Positions 50,340 to 61,390 of a stretch of 64,000 nucleotides of DNA are shown piece after piece (the first letter of the stretch is position 1; every line of letters begins with the position of its first letter). Below the pieces are notes generated by a model. The model searched no databases, was not told the origin of the DNA, and saw only the letters and a list, made by a program, of their open reading frames with translations. This DNA is from Homalodisca vitripennis (lineage: Eukaryota; Arthropoda; Insecta; Hemiptera; Cicadellidae), in contig NC_060213.1 of NCBI RefSeq assembly GCF_021130785.1, forward strand, positions 112,259,501 through 112,323,500, given 5' to 3'. A program made the translations under genes and the position numbers.

Positions 50340-50880
50340 CTGAGAAACCTCTTATTTCACTTAAATCCTAAAATGTGCTTTGTGTTTGCTTCCGCATTTA
50401 CAGAGTACTTAGGTATTCAAAGCTGAGGACACAAGTAGAGGACGCCTCCTGTCGTTATCCAATTATAATGGATAGCCAGCACCATGTCTCAGTCATGTTA
50501 CCTTCAAATATGGGAAGGCGAGCTTTATAAAGTATATCTTGCCAATTGAGCAGGGTAAAGGGTAAAGCACTATCTTCATTTACAGACTAAGCACACTTTA
50601 AACTAAAGGAGCTCAACCCACTAAAACGTTTGTCCTCCACAATAGACTAGAACTGTCGATCCACGCTTGCACCTCAATATGTCGACATTTTTGGTTATTG
50701 ATGTACCGCTAGTGGACATCCATAGGTTTTTCCAGATGTAAGTGACGGATTGGTTTTTGTTGAATCCAGTGTAGGTTCAACTGGAAGGTATAACCTAAAA
50801 GCAGCCAGAAGTAAAACCTTTTTCTGGGGATGTCCAGTACTGAACTGATTTAATGTTTCGGTAAAAGACTAAGGCTCGCG
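50340..50880. repeat. Diverged repeat shared with 59,910-60,430
   Basis: Words in common and in order: ctgagaaacctc/ctgagaaatctc, cacttaaatcctaaaa/cacgtagtcctaaaa, gtccaccatag-like segments, gacatccataggtttttccag/gaaatctataggttgtccag, atgtaagtgacgg/ttcaagtgaaacgtcgg, ggttcaac, aaaa-agaagt, tctggggatg/tttggggatg. The left copy runs into LINE reverse transcriptase sequence at 50,940, so this may be an upstream part of the same LINE, but no endonuclease motif was recognised. Confidence 0.6.
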
Positions 50881-50929
50881 TGACGCAGAGATGCCACTGA
50901 AAGATGACGCAAGAGACACAGGAAAATTT

Positions 50930-52055
50930 AGCTCACTAACCATACTTGATTATTCCCAGGCGTTTGACTCAATCAGTCACAAATTATTGACATCAAAATG
51001 AGTTATTATGGATTCGGAGAGAACATTTTCAGGTGGGACAATTCATACCCGAGTTAACGGCAGCAGGTCACGAAGGTAGGGGTGAGACTTCCTTGCCGCT
51101 TCCTAAGCGGCGTGGTATGCTTCAAGGTAGCTGTTTGGGGCCTATTCGCTTCACTCTGTACTCATCTGACCTATCCAGTTGTGTAAAACATTTTACAGTC
51201 CACCTATATACGATTTTCAGTTACATATTTCATATAAATTGAAAATATGGAACTTGCGGTTGCTGATATCAATTCTGATATGGAGTCGTCATGACAGACT
51301 GTCAACAGCGGCCTCAAGTTAAACAGCAATAAGTGTTCTGTTCTACATATAAATCCACAACAAGAGATACAGTCCCGCAGCCAGCATGGGGTGTAGGTGG
51401 TACTTGAAGGCCAGGCCCTGGTATTTTATGAGAAGTTAAAAACTCTGGGAATTATGTTTGACAAATAATTTACATGTTCTGATCACGTCACCAAGACCAT
51501 TCAACGATCTTTGGGAAGGCTGAGGATACTGTATGGGTTTAGAAACCTGTTACCGAGATCCACCAACCAAGTTCAGCTCATCCAGTCAGTCATTATGTCT
51601 TTGTTTTTTCACTGTTATCCAACATACGGATATAGCCTTTAAAGGGACGACACGGGAAGGATTCCAAAGTTGCAAAACACTGCAGTACGGTCCATTTACT
51701 GCCTCTCACGTTTTGACCACGTGGCCACCCCCCTATCACGGGGCTGCCCACCTGCTTCCTATGAAAGTCTAGTGCAGGATTCTGACTTGCTGTATGGTAC
51801 ACACAGTCTTGTCTCTAAAACAGCCGCAGTAACTGAGGGAGAGACTTCGTTCTCGGAAAGAGGTAGCTGAATGATGCCTCCGTCAGCTTGGAAGGCTGCG
51901 CTTTCCAGAGTGAGGCTAGAGACTGCCCGTAAAGCTTTTCCTACTTGCAAGTGATGCTTGAAGACATCGCCCTGATGGTTTGTGACAAGTTAAAAACGCT
52001 GAGCTACATACTTGACGCTCACTCTTAAATTAAGGCATTTTTATTTATTTATTCG
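50930..52055 (+). pseudogene. Degenerate LINE reverse transcriptase and 3' end (Jockey/CR1-like)
   Basis: At 50,940-51,000 the plus strand reads LTILDYSQAFDSISHKLL, the palm motif A region with its catalytic aspartate (F-D-S in A-F-D-S). Near 51,115-51,180, in another frame, is MLQGSCLGPIRFTLYSSDL, the motif B region (usually PQGSVLGP-x-LF). The xxDD motif C cannot be found in frame. At 51,430-51,550 come KTLGIMFD and the RLRILYGFRN segment, at 51,660-51,750 LQNTAVRSIYCLSRFDHVA, and at 51,845-51,900 RSRKEVAE-like sequence. The element ends near aaattaaggcatttttatttatttattcg (52,028-52,056). The frame changes several times, so it is dead. It is related to the LINE tail at 42.7 kb in overall type, not clearly the same family. 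Confidence 0.88.
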
Positions 52056-52569
52056 TGGGGTTCCGTCAAACGTCATTATATCTGTCACGGTAGCTGTTGC
52101 TTTGATTCAGTTGGATGGGTTTTAAATCAGAAAGAGTTGTTCATTGAAGAAGAATGCCGTAACACATATGTGGCCTGTTAAATATACAATGAACTGTGTC
52201 ATGAACATGCTGCGATAGTGATCATGTACTTATAGAAGATGGCTCTCTCTACAAAGCTACAGAGTACAGACCAATAACAGCGCGTTCTTAACGTGCACGA
52301 TCAAATGTTGTGATACCTTTACATCTCATAATATATCACTCTCCTTTTGCACCCAAATATCCTCTCCTGGTTCTGTATGCGTTCCCAGTCACAAAAGTCA
52401 CGAAATTCTAATCTGATTTTTTATATGTCCTAATTGAATAATTAAGAACTATGGGTGTGATCTGGCACAAGATTGCATTTAATAATTCTAAATAACCCTA
52501 TATTGGCTGTAGAAATCAAATTGTATCTTCATGGCGGTGAGACAATTAAACACGTAATGAGCATACAAA

Positions 52570-52830
52570 TTTTGGGTTCAGCTCCACTTCACTTTCCACT
52601 TATTGCAGCATCAGAAATCTGATGCTGTTACAGACTTCACTCCTGGAATCTGAAGTCAAAGCCCATCTCAAAGAACCAAAAGGTTTGTAACGAAGAATAT
52701 AAAACGATATATTGCATCGTTTCGACATCAGAGCCACTTAAATTACAAAAATTTAATCTAATTCAAAATGTGTTCTCATTATCTGATCAGGTGCACAATT
52801 AAAGAGTATTACTTATTGTAACCCAAAATA
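52570..52830. repeat. Block paralogous to 29,770-30,010
   Basis: Shared in order: ttcagctccacttcac/ttcagttcaccttc, ttattgcagc/ttaatgcagc, gaaatctga, actcctggaatctg, agtc, aaagaaccaaaa/aagaaatcaaaa, atcgtttcgacatcaga/atcatttcgacatcaga, cttaatcta/tttaatcta, gttc(a)tcat, caggtgcacaattaa/caggtgcacaattga. This is the same end-of-unit sequence as in B. Within it, 52,606-52,627 is a perfect 10-bp-arm hairpin (cagcatcaga-aa-tctgatgctg). The next stretch, 52,830-54,840, is AT-rich with nothing recognised. Confidence 0.8.
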
Positions 52831-54853
52831 CAATTAATTTGTTTCAATCCTATTCCACATTTACTGTATTAAATATTATACGTCTACGGTATGTAAAATG
52901 TACGCTCAGGTTACCTCTCTTAGGGCATGCAAGATGAAGAACGAGATTTATTTTACTGGTTACATCATACATGTCTAACCTAATTTTGGGTAAGTTCATT
53001 CTGTTAGCCTATACTATATAAAATTTATATTTATAACTAATCATATTCTTTTGTTTTGTACTGTATATGAATTAAACATCGTTGTATGAAAAGGTAAATA
53101 AATTATAATAAAGTAACTAAACATTGTTCACCTTTATTCGTTTGTATCACTTTTCGTTACCAGCAACTAAAGGAAATTATTGCATTTTCTCATAAAAACT
53201 GTATAAAATAGGAACTCACGAAGTAGAAAAGGGAATATTATTTAGTAGATGCCGACATGAAATATACGTGTTCACATTCCATTTGAATATTGTCGCCATC
53301 TAAATATTTCACTGTTTAAATTATAAAAATGGTTAAAATTAAATTTTAACCTAAAAATATGATTTACGGTCGTATATTTAATTTTTATAGCAAAAGATCA
53401 ATAAACTGTATTTTTACTTTCTAAACAAACAACGATTATACCTCGGGTACTTCTTTGTTTTAATAGATAATTTTTAGGTTTCAATACAATGTTCATTACG
53501 TTGTGTAAAATTTTTGAAATTTGAAGTTTGAATTTTAAGATGTAGCCTATACAATTTAAAACGTATTTTTTTAATTTTAAGCAATTGGATATGTTAAACT
53601 ATGTAACTATGTAAAATATATATATATTTTTTTTTTTCAGAAAAATAAAGAAACGCCAAACTCAATATCGGGCATGCTATCAAAGGAGCGTTAACTATTA
53701 AACATTTTACCAGTTTTCTTCAAATACTTTGAATATAATTTCATCGAATTTTTTGCAAATTAATATATTTAAAAACATTATACATTTATAATTGATATAG
53801 CTATTAATTGGCTTTTAGGTTGAAATTACGCCAGTTATTAAGAAATCTCAAATACAGGGATATTCGCTACCTCGTGCGAATTTGCATTTTTTATGTAAAG
53901 GTGAATCAAGTATTTTAGCAAATATTGCATGAAATTATGCAAATAACTTTTCATACTGAAAATGTTACGTTGAGAATAAAGACTTTCAAGCCTTCTGTTT
54001 CACAAAGTCTAATCTAGAGGCATAATATGATTGTGAAAGTATGGTTAATGAAGTATCCCTTAATTAAAAATGATGTCAAACTAAAACTAATGTGTGTGCA
54101 TTCTGAATTAGGAGAAAAATGAATTGCTCTTTTTACTGTATTATACCCACTTACCGCTTGTCAGAATATTTCATCACGTCATCGCCAACTCCCAGATGTC
54201 TATTAAAACTTTTATTCCTCGTGAATTAGTAATTTCTCATTATTAAATATTGTACTCTAGAGTCAGACAATAAAAATGAAGGCAAGGATATCTCATTTTA
54301 AACAATCAAATCTACAATCAACGACCCTTGTACTTTTTATTAAATATTGCAACTTTTAACTAATTTTTTTGCTTTTATGCTGTGAGATATGGTTAGTAAA
54401 ATTTCAAAATTTACTGAAAATTTTGTTCAAGTACTTTAAGTCCAAAAATTAAAAAAACACAGTAATACACTGAACTAAAAAATACATGTTTTAAATATTT
54501 TTGCCAAAAAATTGTTAGGAAATTATAAATTATAGAATGATACTTATGTACGTACAGATTCGTTCCTGAATATATTAAATTAATACTTGTTATTTATTTT
54601 CTATCGTCTTCTTGTTCAAACCAGATGGGAAGAGAGATGGAATATTCTATGACTGCATTTATCATAATATAAGTAAAATCTGCCTCGAAGCTGTCCTTTT
54701 TATTTTTTCCATTATTTTTACTATGCTTTATTAAAATTAAATATTGGCGTTAAAACTGGCTACGTGATGACGTAGAATTTAACTTTTGTAACCCCAGACA
54801 TTAAAATGGTCAAATGTATGGTAGGCTAATTTCATGTTTATCGGTATATATAA

Positions 54854-54856
<3 letters not shown>

Positions 54857-54911
<55 letters not shown>
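54857..54911. repeat. (AT)n microsatellite at the left edge of palindrome III
   Basis: About 55 bp of AT ending five bases before the palindrome arm begins at 54,916. Confidence 0.95.
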
Positions 54912-54914
<3 letters not shown>

Positions 54915-56004
54915 TACCTGAAATGGCAATTTTGTAACGGCCCCTGTTTGGATATCAATGAAAACTATCTATTTATTTTCCAATCAAATAAATTCAAAGA
55001 TGCTGTACTTGGTTTTAAATTCATGCTAAATTACAAATATTTAAATTAAATCGATGTAAAAATTGTATTATTGAAGGGAAAACCAAACGAGGGGATGCTA
55101 AGCTTAAATGCTACAAACATCAGGATCAGAGGAATACATTATCATTAAATATTTAAAGACGTTTTCAACACTTCTTTAGTTCATAACTGAGGATAGTTAT
55201 AAACTTAATTTATTTTTATGTTCACAAATTTTATTGGCTGAGCGTCAATGAAGCCTATTACTAGAAGGGCTGAAAAATATATGTACTGTTATACGAGTTA
55301 AAAAAATATCATTACGAAAGTATAACTCTTAACTTAATTAATGTGTTTGTAAATCACTGAGGTGATAGAAGAGTAAATCAGGTATTTGTATCTGGTGATA
55401 CATCAGCCTCTGTGACATTTGAAGTCAATACACTCACGCCCTTAATATGTCGCAGTTACAGTGAAGGAGTGATTAGATCACCTTCACACCCATACAAAGT
55501 GCCACAGTTTGTGTATTGCTAAAAATAGTTCTAATGGATATCCAATTTTCTTAAGGTCAATTTTTGTTATTACGTTACTTTTGAAAATATTTTCTTGAAA
55601 CTATTATATATGAATAGTTCAAAACCATTTACAAAATTTAACATGAACCGTCCATCAAATTTGTCTCCCAGAGCGGCGACTCTCTCCTGAGATCCATAGG
55701 GTGGAGTTAATACCCATAAGAGACGATGCTAAGAGATTGCTTGCAGACACTCGGGTAGGTACTGATAGTGTTGTGGTAAATATACTTTTAGTGTAATTAA
55801 TTTCTCTAAAAGGATAATACATTTCCGAAGGATAGAAAAAATTAGCACTAATATAAAATTGTAAATAATCCATCTATTATAATTTTTAAATGTATAACAA
55901 TTTTCTACCTACATAATTTTAATATCATGTTTTTAGTTTATTAATTGTATGGAAATTTAAATAGAGTGTTTTTTAACGATAACGGATTAGCAAATATATG
56001 TGTA

Positions 56005-56007
<3 letters not shown>

Positions 56008-56047
<40 letters not shown>
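56008..56047. repeat. (AT)n inside left arm of palindrome III
   Basis: About 40 bp of AT; the partner run in the right arm (56,720-56,744) is shorter, about 24 bp. Confidence 0.9.
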
Positions 56048-56051
<4 letters not shown>

Positions 56052-56159
56052 TTTAAATAAGCAAATTATCATATGATCGGAAGACCAAATACCTGTCAAA
56101 CGACATTTATTTACATTAAATTTTATAAATGGCAATAGCATTATTTAATTTCAATAAAC

Positions 56160-56269
56160 ATTGAATCACAAAAAGTACTTGCTCCGCCGGGAGTCGAACC
56201 CGGATCTCTCACTTGCCGGGTGAATGTGCTACCATTACACCACAGAGCGCTTACTTTTTCCGATTCAAT
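56160..56269. repeat. Inverted repeat extending the tRNA acceptor stem
   Basis: Outside the cloverleaf, the left flank attgaatcac-aaaaagtac and the reverse complement of the right flank attgaatcgg-aaaaagtaa match over ~19 positions with three differences. The tRNA thus sits as the cap of a hairpin of about 26 base pairs. The left-flank word occurs twice more without the tRNA (near 56,412 and, inverted, 56,592). Confidence 0.75.
56179..56249 (-). tRNA. tRNA-like gene, apparent anticodon GGC, probably a pseudogene or mobile tRNA-like element
   Basis: The minus strand folds as a 71-nt cloverleaf. Acceptor stem CGCTCTG pairs with CGGAGCA (first pair C-A is mismatched, one G-T pair), D arm GTGT/GCAC with the usual AATGGTA loop, anticodon stem TTCAC/GTGAG with loop CCGGCAA, and a perfect T arm CCGGG-TTCGACT-CCCGG. 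The A and B box promoter sequences (TGGTGTAATGGTAGCAC and GGTTCGACTCC) are intact. Against a working tRNA: position 33 is C instead of the near-universal T, the acceptor end is mismatched, and an alanine tRNA would need a G3-U70 pair, which is absent (C3-G70). No intron. The T after the discriminator starts no long oligo-T terminator except ttttt about 6 bases downstream on that strand (agtactttttg). Confidence 0.75.
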
Positions 56270-56513
56270 TATTTTGTATTTGGCCATATCTGTCACATAT
56301 GCGTTTAAATAAGCAAACTATCATATGATCGGAAGACCAAATACCTGTCAAACGACATTTATTTACATTAAATTTTATCAATGGCAATAGCCTCATTTAA
56401 TTTCAATAAACATTGAATCACAAAAAGTACTTGCTATAAGGCTATTGCCGTTTATAAAATTTAATGTATATATATATTTATATATACGTTTGTATATAGC
56501 TTAGCAAAGTTAG

Positions 56514-56515
<2 letters not shown>

Positions 56516-56569
<54 letters not shown>
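56516..56569. repeat. (AT)n at the centre of palindrome III
   Basis: About 54 bp of AT between the innermost arms (gctattgccgt at 56,442-56,452 and acggcaatagc at 56,568-56,578). Confidence 0.95.
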
Positions 56570-56570
<1 letters not shown>

Positions 56571-57944
56571 GGCAATAGCCTTATAGCAAGTACTTTTTGT
56601 GATTCAATGTTTATTGAAATTAAATAAGACTATTGCCATTGATAAAATTTAATGTAAATAAATGTCGTTTGACAGGTATTTGGTCTTCCGATCATATGAT
56701 AGTTTGCTTATTTAAACGCATATATATATATATATATATATATTATACACATATATTTGCTAATCCGTTATCGTTAAAAATACTCTATTTAAATTTCCAT
56801 ACAATTAATAAACTAAAAACATGATATTAAAATTATGTAGGTAGAAAATTGTTATACATTTAAAAATTATAATAGATGGATTATTTACAATTTTATATTA
56901 GTGCTAATTTTTTCTATCCTTCGGAAATGTATTATCCTTTTAGAGAAATTAATTACACTAAAAGTATATTTACCACAACACTATCAGTACCTACCCGAGT
57001 GTCTGCAAGCAATCTCTTAGCATCGTCTCTTATGGGTATTAACTCCACCCTATGGATCTCAGGAGAGAGTCGCCGCTCTGGGAGACAAATTTGATGGACG
57101 GTTCATGTTAAATTTTGTAAATGGTTTTGAACTATTCATATATAATAGTTTCAAGAAAATATTTTCAAAAGTAACGTAATAACAAAAATTGACCTTAAGA
57201 AAATTGGATATCCATTAGAACTATTTTTAGCAATACACAAACTGTGGCACTTTGTATGGGTGTGAAGGTGATCTAATCACTCCTTCACTGTAATTGCGAC
57301 ATATTAAGGGCGTGAGTGTATTGACTTCAAATGTCACAGAGGCTGATGTATCACCAGATACAAATACCTGATTTACTCTTCTATCACCTCAGTGATTTAC
57401 AAACACTCGAATTAATTAAGTTAAGAGTTATACTTTCGTAATGATATTTTTTTAACTCGTATAACAGTACATATATTTTTCAGCCCTTCTAGTAATAGGC
57501 TTCATTGACGCTCAGCCAATAAAATTTGTGAACATAAAAATAAATTAAGTTTATAACTATCCTCAGTTATGAACTAAAGAAGTGTTGAAAACGTCTTTAA
57601 ATATTTAATGATAATGTATTCCTCTGATCCTGATGTTTGTAGCATTTAAGCTTAGCATCCCCTCGTTTGGTTTTCCCTTCAATAATACAATTTTTACATC
57701 GATTTAATTTAAATATTTGTAATTTAGCATGAATTTAAAACCAAGTACAGCATCTTTGAATTTATTTGATTGGAAAATAAATAGATAGTTTTCATTGATA
57801 TCCAAACAGGGGCCGTTACAAAATTGCCCTTTCAGGTTTGAAGGAAATATGAGACAGAAGAAAATACCGCCTATGTACATGAGAGTCACCCCATGAGTAT
57901 ATTAAAGATTTTAGTACTCGATTTATTATGATCGGATTAAATCA

Positions 57945-58380
57945 TATTTCTTGGGAAATCCCTGCGGCGATTCTTTCAAGCAGCCGATAATAAGTGAATG
58001 TAATCAAATTCGTAAAAACTTTCAACAAATCAAATAACTTACAACTCTGTATGGATATCTGGCTTAAATATCCACTTAAGTAGTATTGTGCCTAGACAAA
58101 TAATAATACATAATAACTAAAAATAGTGTTTTAAACTTAAAACTTAAAAATATATTCCAAGCTTAATGATTACCAAGATAAAGGAGCTCTTTGTAATAAT
58201 TGCGAATACATCATAGAATTAATTTAACTCTACAGTAAACTAAAATTAAAATTAAGCTTAAGTTATTATTGAAGTAAAATTCTATTATTAAGAATGAATC
58301 AATAGAATTATTGATTGATCTCATGTATCATAGCTCCTCGCCTGTGTATTCGATAAAAATACATTTGCAAGCTTTTTAAT
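57945..58380. repeat. Left copy of a ~0.45-kb direct duplication
   Basis: Matches 59,170-59,560 in the same orientation, about 1.22 kb away: cttgggaaatccctgcggcg, attctttcaagca, tatctggcttaaatatccac, aagtagtattg, aagataaaggag, cagctcctc/tagctcctc. Moderately diverged. Between the copies (58,400-59,170) the only landmark is a 10-G run at 58,897-58,906. Confidence 0.9.
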
Positions 58381-58896
58381 TTTTTAAACTCTTCGTCTAG
58401 AGATTAAACATAAGGGACGAAATAATGCAGTCGTAAAGTGAATGTACAAACCTCTACAGACGTTTTATATGGATGTGTACTAACGCAAGAAGTAATTACC
58501 TCACTAATAGAAGTGACTGCCCTTATCTAAGCATTACGATAAGTAATGGTAACTACTTTCACCTTCCCACTTCACCAACCCCTAATTTATACAGAAGTTT
58601 TTGAATCCAGGCCACAAGTCTTTGCTATATCGAGAAAAAATCAGGAAATAAATTGGAAAAATACAACTGACTGTGCGTTGGTGAACAATATCACTCTAGG
58701 AGCTGGTAAAATCCAGTTCTGTCAACCTGGCTATCTCCCTGTCCTCCGCACGATGTCTCGAACAAAAATGACGTAAATCTCACAGACTTAAAATTTTGTA
58801 TTAAGATTCATTTCTTTACGAGGAAAATCGAGTGCAACTTGGGATTTGGCCGAAAGCCATTAAAACTTATTACGTAGTAGGCAGGCAAATTTCAGC

Positions 58897-58906
58897 GGGG
58901 GGGGGG
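58897..58906. repeat. Poly-G tract (10 G)
   Basis: Uninterrupted G run in AT-rich context. Confidence 0.9.
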
Positions 58907-59169
58907 CTGTAAACGTATTATTCTGCCTGACAATTGTTACGTAAGTCATATGGGTAACAATAATAGTGAAGATAAAATTGGAGATAATTAAATGTTATAT
59001 TTTCATTTGGCGTGGCGTACTTATTATCTTAAGATAAGATAGGAAAGGAATAGATTAAGTGAGCTGGTATTCCAAATGTAAGTACTTGCAAATGTGAGAT
59101 TGGAGGAAGAAGTCTCATCAGTTTGAAGTTTATTGACGATCATATTTCTAGAAGGGAAATGCACCCAGC

Positions 59170-59560
59170 TGTCTTGGGAAATCCCTGCGGCGATTCTTTC
59201 AAGCATCCGATAATGAATGAATATGATTGCATTCGTACAAATTTTCAATAAATAAAATGACTTACAAATCTGTATAGATATCTGGCTTAAATATCCACAT
59301 AAGTAGTATTGTTGCTAAATACTAACATGTACAAACTAAAAACAGTGTCCCAATTAAAATTTAGTCCAAACCGAATGATTATCAAGATAAAGGAGCCCTT
59401 TGTAACGCTTTTGAATACATATTAAATTAAATTTAGCTCTGCAGTAAATTAGAACTAAATTAAAGGTTGCATTAATATTGAACTAATATTTAATAATTTG
59501 TAGTCTATAAATATAACTATTGAACACAAGTGTCACAGCTCCTCACATGTATAGATTAAT
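59170..59560. repeat. Right copy of the ~0.45-kb direct duplication
   Basis: See the left copy at 57,945. The words gatcatatttc before the unit may extend the similarity leftwards to about 59,130. The 74-codon minus frame here is not conserved in the left copy. Confidence 0.9.
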
Positions 59561-59909
59561 AGGTCAAACAACTTATAAGTACTAATTAGCCATTCTTTTG
59601 TTTTTCTACAGTCTTAATTACCTGTTTGTTTTATATAGATTGACATTATTAAAACAATGTGGTCCAAAATGAATTATTGCTTATATGAAAACTGTTTTAC
59701 TTAACGTTTGATATATCTGCCGAGTCCAAAACATATCGCCCTGCATACTGAGTTGATCAAATCCCACACTGTCATAGAGAAAGATGAAATGCGATGTTTT
59801 GTTCTCTATATTGTAAGTTTCAAACAGACCCATCCTCAATGCCTGGTTAGCTCTCTACTTGGTCACTTTTGCGTAATGTAACCACTGTTTTATTCACTTT
59901 GGACACAAA

Positions 59910-60430
59910 ACTGAGAAATCTCTCACTTCACGTAGTCCTAAAAGGGTTTTTACGTATGCTTATGGAGTGGCAGGAAATTCAAGATAAATAAGGTGTGGGA
60001 AAAGGGTCAATCTACTGTTGAGATCGCATAAGAAGGGATAGCGGGACACTGTATAATGATTTGGAGAAAGGTAAGGTAGGCCCTCTAATAAAAGCGGACA
60101 GGGGAAAGAACCCCCTCTCGTCCAGCATCAACCTTTAACACTAAGGAAGCTCCACACCATCCAACAGTCCTCCCTAGTAGAATAGACCAATTGATCTATC
60201 CTTGAACATCAATGTCTCAAAATTGGCTGTTTTTAATGTGCCACTCCTGGAAATCTATAGGTTGTCCAGATTCAAGTGAAACGTCGGTGTTTGCTGTACC
60301 CAGATCAGGATCAACCCGAAGTTACACATCAACCAGAAGTGATTTTTTCTTTTGGGGATGCAAACCACCAACATAAGAATTCCAATTACTATCTGAATAC
60401 AAATGCCGTACCCTTAAGTGTAAGGCTCTA
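59910..60430. repeat. Diverged repeat shared with 50,340-50,880
   Basis: See that entry. Here the block is not followed by reverse transcriptase sequence. The 82-codon frame at 60,276-60,524 is not conserved in the other copy. Confidence 0.6.
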
Positions 60431-61164
60431 TCGCGCCTTTCTCCAATGTCTGACCCAAACAACTAATCTTGTAAACTCTAACGTGAAGCATATACTATTA
60501 CGATATGACTCGTCGTTTTTATAGTTTTATGTGAGGGGTCCTCTTAGATAAATGGTTCTAGTTTAACTAGACACTCAAATGCCACTTTTCTTGATGATAT
60601 AACACGTTTCCAAATGACATCACGTGAGTTGAATGTGTTACTATACCACATGTTAAAATATCATATGTATGTACTCAGTTTATTTAATAATAATGAACTT
60701 GATTTTTTTTATTTTGCTTAAGTAACAGTAAGGATTCGGACAAAATTCCTCTTCTGCCTGCCTATCTTCCTCCGTGTTTGTTTTTCACTGGATATCTCAA
60801 GACCAAAACTAAGGTTTTGAAGTTTTGAATTAAACTTAATTTCTACGGACAGGACCTTTATTTCAATGAAGGAGCATGATGCATAATCCATGAGATTTTA
60901 TTTTTACTTGATGAATCCTATCAGTAAGATGCCATATTTTTTCTTCTGTCAATCTGGGGAGCTATAAGATTTATCTAGAATAAAATGAAATATGGACTTG
61001 AACGAAGTCTGTTATGAGAAACGTAGACAATCGTCGTAACAAGTAGCCTTCCAGTTATAATACTAGGAAAACGTGATTACAAATAAGTTATAAATATGAT
61101 AATAGTTAAATTGTCAACCATTTTAATAAACGGTGTATAGCGAATAATAAATGTATTTAATATA

Positions 61165-61390
61165 GTAACTTGAAAGAGGTCAAGTAAACAAGGCAAGCTT
61201 TAAGAATGACATATCAGGAAGCCATGATCATTAAAAGAATTTAAAAAAGCCGAGATCGAGAGAAAATTATACAAGTCTGGAGATGATTTACATCACAAGA
61301 CGTAGATTCTTGAGCAGGACACTTATTGAATCTAACATTAATCGGCTTAGTATTCATGCAGGTAATATTTCAGTAGTCTAATCTTCTAAC
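61165..61390. repeat. Block paralogous to 47,160-47,400
   Basis: See the entry at 47,160. 60,430-61,165 and 61,390-62,250 are AT-rich with nothing recognised. Confidence 0.65.

Larger units (their letters stand above)
56048..56436. repeat. Direct repeat flanking the tRNA-like gene
   Basis: The ~135-bp segment beginning gcgtttaaataagcaaa occurs at about 56,049-56,182 and again at 56,301-56,436, with the tRNA-like gene and about 50 bp of flank between. The second copy is the one that matches the right arm better (aagcaaactatcat, tttatcaatggc). The first copy and the tRNA segment are therefore the additional piece. Confidence 0.85.
54916..57837. repeat. Palindrome III: 2.9-kb inverted repeat with ~1.25-kb arms
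   Basis: Left arm 54,916 to about 56,047 plus 56,298-56,452 pairs with right arm 56,568-57,837. The arms are almost identical: the 72-codon frames at 55,655-55,873 (minus) and 56,876-57,094 (plus) translate to the same protein. The only clear differences are a few substitutions and AT-run lengths. The centre (56,453-56,567) is mostly (AT)n. The left arm holds one extra ~250-bp segment (56,048-56,297) containing the tRNA-like gene, absent from the right arm. The 72-codon frame has no recognisable domain and I do not call it a gene. Confidence 0.93.

Noticed and set aside
55655..57094. Identical 72-codon frames at 55,655-55,873 (minus) and 56,876-57,094 (plus)
   Set aside because: They are identical only because the palindrome arms are identical. 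No domain, signal or codon evidence supports a gene.
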